NCBI GenBank assembly: GCA_016207445.1
Contig: JACQPS010000049.1
Coordinates: 1 to 6,238 of the forward strand
DNA: 6,238 nt
Direction: 5' to 3'
Source of the DNA: Gemmatimonadota bacterium
Lineage (GTDB): Bacteria; Gemmatimonadota; Gemmatimonadetes; Longimicrobiales; RSA9
Position 1 is the stretch's first letter. Each line of letters begins with the position of its first letter. Below, in pieces: positions 5,211 through 6,238 of the stretch. Both the position numbers and the translations under genes were made by a program. Under the pieces are notes generated by a model. That model made no database searches. It was not told the DNA's origin and was given only the letters and a program-made list of their open reading frames with translations.

Positions 5211-5660
5211 ATGGGCAAGATGAACGCAGGCCAGGTGGTCCTCTGCGGGTTGCTGGCGGGTGCGGTGATCTTTGTCGGCGAGTTCGTTCTCGGAGTCGCG
5301 ATCATCGCCCGGGACTTCGAGGCCGCGTTAATGGAGCTCGGCCTCGGCCCGTTGCGCTTCGGGCCCGCGACCGCCCTGCTGTTCGGGGCCATCTGGCTCG
5401 CGATGGGAGTGCTGGCGGTCTGGCTGTACGCGGCGATCCGGCCGCGCTTCGGCCCGGGGCCGCGCACCGCGGTCTACGCCGGTCTCTTCATCTGGACCAT
5501 CGGCGTCTTCTTCCCCACCGTCGGACTCGTCTGGCTGGAGCTCTTGCCGGTGCGGCTCGCCGTCATCGCGACTGCGTGGCGGCTGATCGAGGTTCCGCTC
5601 GCGACCATCGCGGGCGCGCGCGTCTACCGCGAGGAGGCGGGGGTCCCCGCGGGGGCGTGA
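5211..5660 (+). CDS. Small four-helix integral membrane protein, unknown function
   Basis: The product is 149 residues and I do not recognise the family. The ATG at 5211 has GGAGA at 5199-5203, 7 nt upstream, which supports this start over the ATG at 5220 (MNAGQV). Four hydrophobic segments are visible: about 8-32 (VVLCGLLAGAVIFVGEFVLG), 53-76 (ATALLFGAIWLAMGVLAVWL), 86-108 and 112-136. A loop with FEAALMELGLGPLRFG lies between helices 1 and 2, and a basic RPRFGPGPRT loop between 2 and 3. Helix 1 carries a Glu (24) inside the membrane span and helix 3 ends in FFPTVGLVWLE. By the positive-inside rule, the 2-3 loop should be cytoplasmic. There are no catalytic or transporter signatures that I can name. 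It is separated from the RCC1-like gene by 180 bp and faces the next gene tail to tail, so it looks monocistronic. Confidence 0.8.
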   Translation: MGKMNAGQVVLCGLLAGAVIFVGEFVLGVAIIARDFEAALMELGLGPLRFGPATALLFGAIWLAMGVLAVWLYAAIRPRFGPGPRTAVYAGLFIWTIGVFFPTVGLVWLELLPVRLAVIATAWRLIEVPLATIAGARVYREEAGVPAGA

Positions 5661-5693
5661 ATACCACGGGGCGGAAGAGGATTCGGCCGAGCA

Positions 5694-5745
5694 CGCAGAG
5701 GACGCCGAGCAACAAAACTCAAATCTGTTCTTCGCGTCCTTTGCG
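5694..5745. repeat. Imperfect palindrome of a dispersed intergenic repeat type
   Basis: The left arm CGCAGAGGACGCCGAGCAAC (from 5694) pairs with the right arm GTTCTTCGCGTCCTTTGCG (5727-5745) around a loop of about 14 nt rich in A and T. The right side continues as a short tandem of GCGNTCCTT-like units ending GCGGTGAAA at 5759. Sequences of the form 'ccgcaaaggacgcgaag...cttcgcgtcctttgcgg' are scattered between genes in many unrelated bacteria and are often mis-translated as short FTAKDAKDAKE-like proteins. That resemblance is from memory. The 118-bp gap (5661-5778) lies between convergent genes and is clearly less GC-rich than its surroundings. The hairpin might also serve as a bidirectional terminator, although no T-run adjoins it. 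Confidence 0.6.
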
Positions 5746-5778
5746 ATCCTTGCGGTGAAACTTGCTGCGGACGCCCGG

Positions 5779-6238
5779 CTAGCCTACCCAGCGCACCGCG
5801 TACACCGGCGGCAGGTGCTCCGAGACGGTGATCCAGTCGTCGCCCTGGTTCTCGGAAACCCAGAGCGAGCCGGTCGTGGTGCCGAACGCGAGCCGCTCGG
5901 CGTCCGGCGCCAGGTCGAGCGCGTGGCGGTAGGTCAGGTCGTAGGCGTGCTCCTGTGGTAATCCGCGCGTCAGCACGTCGAAGGATGCGCCGCCGTCGCG
6001 CGTGCGCGTGACCACCACGCGCCCGTCCACCGCGATCCTGCGCTCGTCCTTCTGCGCGGGCACGAACCACGCCGTCTCCGGGTCCTCGGGGTGGACGGCG
6101 ACGGCGAAGCCGAAATTCGACGGCGTGGCCTTCTCGATCTCCTGCCACGAGCGACCGCCGTCCCGGGTGCGGAAGATCGCGTTGTGGTGCTGGGCCCAGA
6201 GCGCGTCCGGCTGCGCACGGCACTGCACGATCCGGTGG
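5779..6238 (-). CDS. BNR/VPS10-like beta-propeller protein (sialidase-like fold), C-terminal part
   Basis: The last 152 residues, ending at a TAG at 5779-5781, are inside the window; the gene starts beyond the right edge. The frame is open to the edge and reads HRIVQCRAQPDALWAQHHNA, then IFRTRDGGRSW. The GTG at 6228 is internal, because the HRIVQC segment before it looks like conserved family sequence. Two Asp-box (BNR) motifs are visible, TRDGGRSW and TRDGGASF, with a third degenerate one near SENQGDDW. These occur at blade turns of sialidase and sortilin/VPS10-type propellers, and the spacing fits such repeats. The family is commonly annotated as 'glycosyl hydrolase' or 'exo-alpha-sialidase', but Asp boxes are structural and do not show enzymatic activity. 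No catalytic residues can be judged from this fragment. The complete protein in this family is usually about 350-400 residues. Export cannot be assessed without the N-terminus. Confidence 0.82.
   Translation of the reverse strand, partial: HRIVQCRAQPDALWAQHHNAIFRTRDGGRSWQEIEKATPSNFGFAVAVHPEDPETAWFVPAQKDERRIAVDGRVVVTRTRDGGASFDVLTRGLPQEHAYDLTYRHALDLAPDAERLAFGTTTGSLWVSENQGDDWITVSEHLPPVYAVRWVG

Noticed and set aside
5637..5650. GCGGGGGTCCCCGC palindrome near the end of the membrane protein gene, as a terminator.
   Set aside because: It lies inside the coding sequence, leaves a 2-nt loop and has no T-run.
4790..5758. Plus-strand 322-codon frame spanning the end of the RCC1-like gene, the membrane protein and the intergenic repeat.
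   Set aside because: It crosses two well-supported genes out of frame, is Arg-rich, and ends in the palindromic repeat.
6226..6228. GTG as start of the right-edge BNR-like gene.
   Set aside because: Conserved-looking sequence (HRIVQC) continues upstream to the window edge, and the fragment lacks the first blades of the propeller.

Overview
The window is a high-GC (roughly 70% by eye) stretch of bacterial chromosome. It carries several predicted exported or surface lipoproteins and one small membrane protein. Big_2-type Ig-domain lipoproteins, a lipoprotein RCC1-like repeat protein, a BNR/sortilin-type propeller protein and very short lipoprotein signals together suggest a soil or sediment Gemmatimonadota-like organism. 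No ribosomal or other marker gene is present, so this placement is an inference. I see no RNA genes, CRISPR array, transposase or integrase.

Layout, left to right. (1) Positions 1-258 (+) are the 3' end of a phosphodiester glycosidase (NAGPA/DUF2233-like) gene that begins outside the window. (2) A convergent gene at 179-2515 (-) encodes a 778-residue lipoprotein: one Big_1-like and three Big_2-like Ig domains followed by a C-terminal beta-propeller. (3) A 239-bp divergent intergenic region (2516-2754) holds near-helically phased GC-rich repeats and a promoter-like site. (4) Positions 2755-3435 (+) encode a 226-residue secreted helical protein with four cysteines, of unknown function. (5) Immediately after its stop, about 3434-3655 is a second, headless copy of the glycosidase 3' end from position 1. 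(6) Positions 3777-5030 (+) encode a lipoprotein with seven RCC1-like repeats, each with a cysteine pair. (7) Positions 5211-5660 (+) encode a 149-residue, four-helix membrane protein. (8) Positions 5694-5745 are an imperfect palindrome resembling a dispersed intergenic repeat family. (9) Positions 5779-6238 (-) are the C-terminal part of a BNR/VPS10-like propeller protein that continues beyond the right edge.

The genes do not form an obvious pathway or operon: strands alternate and each complete gene has its own leader. The common theme is export to the cell envelope. The least expected structure is the pair of direct repeats derived from one glycosidase 3' end, which bracket the Ig/propeller lipoprotein and the four-cysteine gene. 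Their first 68 bp are identical, and the next 85 bp differ at 14 sites. This looks like duplication followed by local gene conversion, or like the scar of a rearrangement. I found no convincing new defence, mobile or regulatory system.
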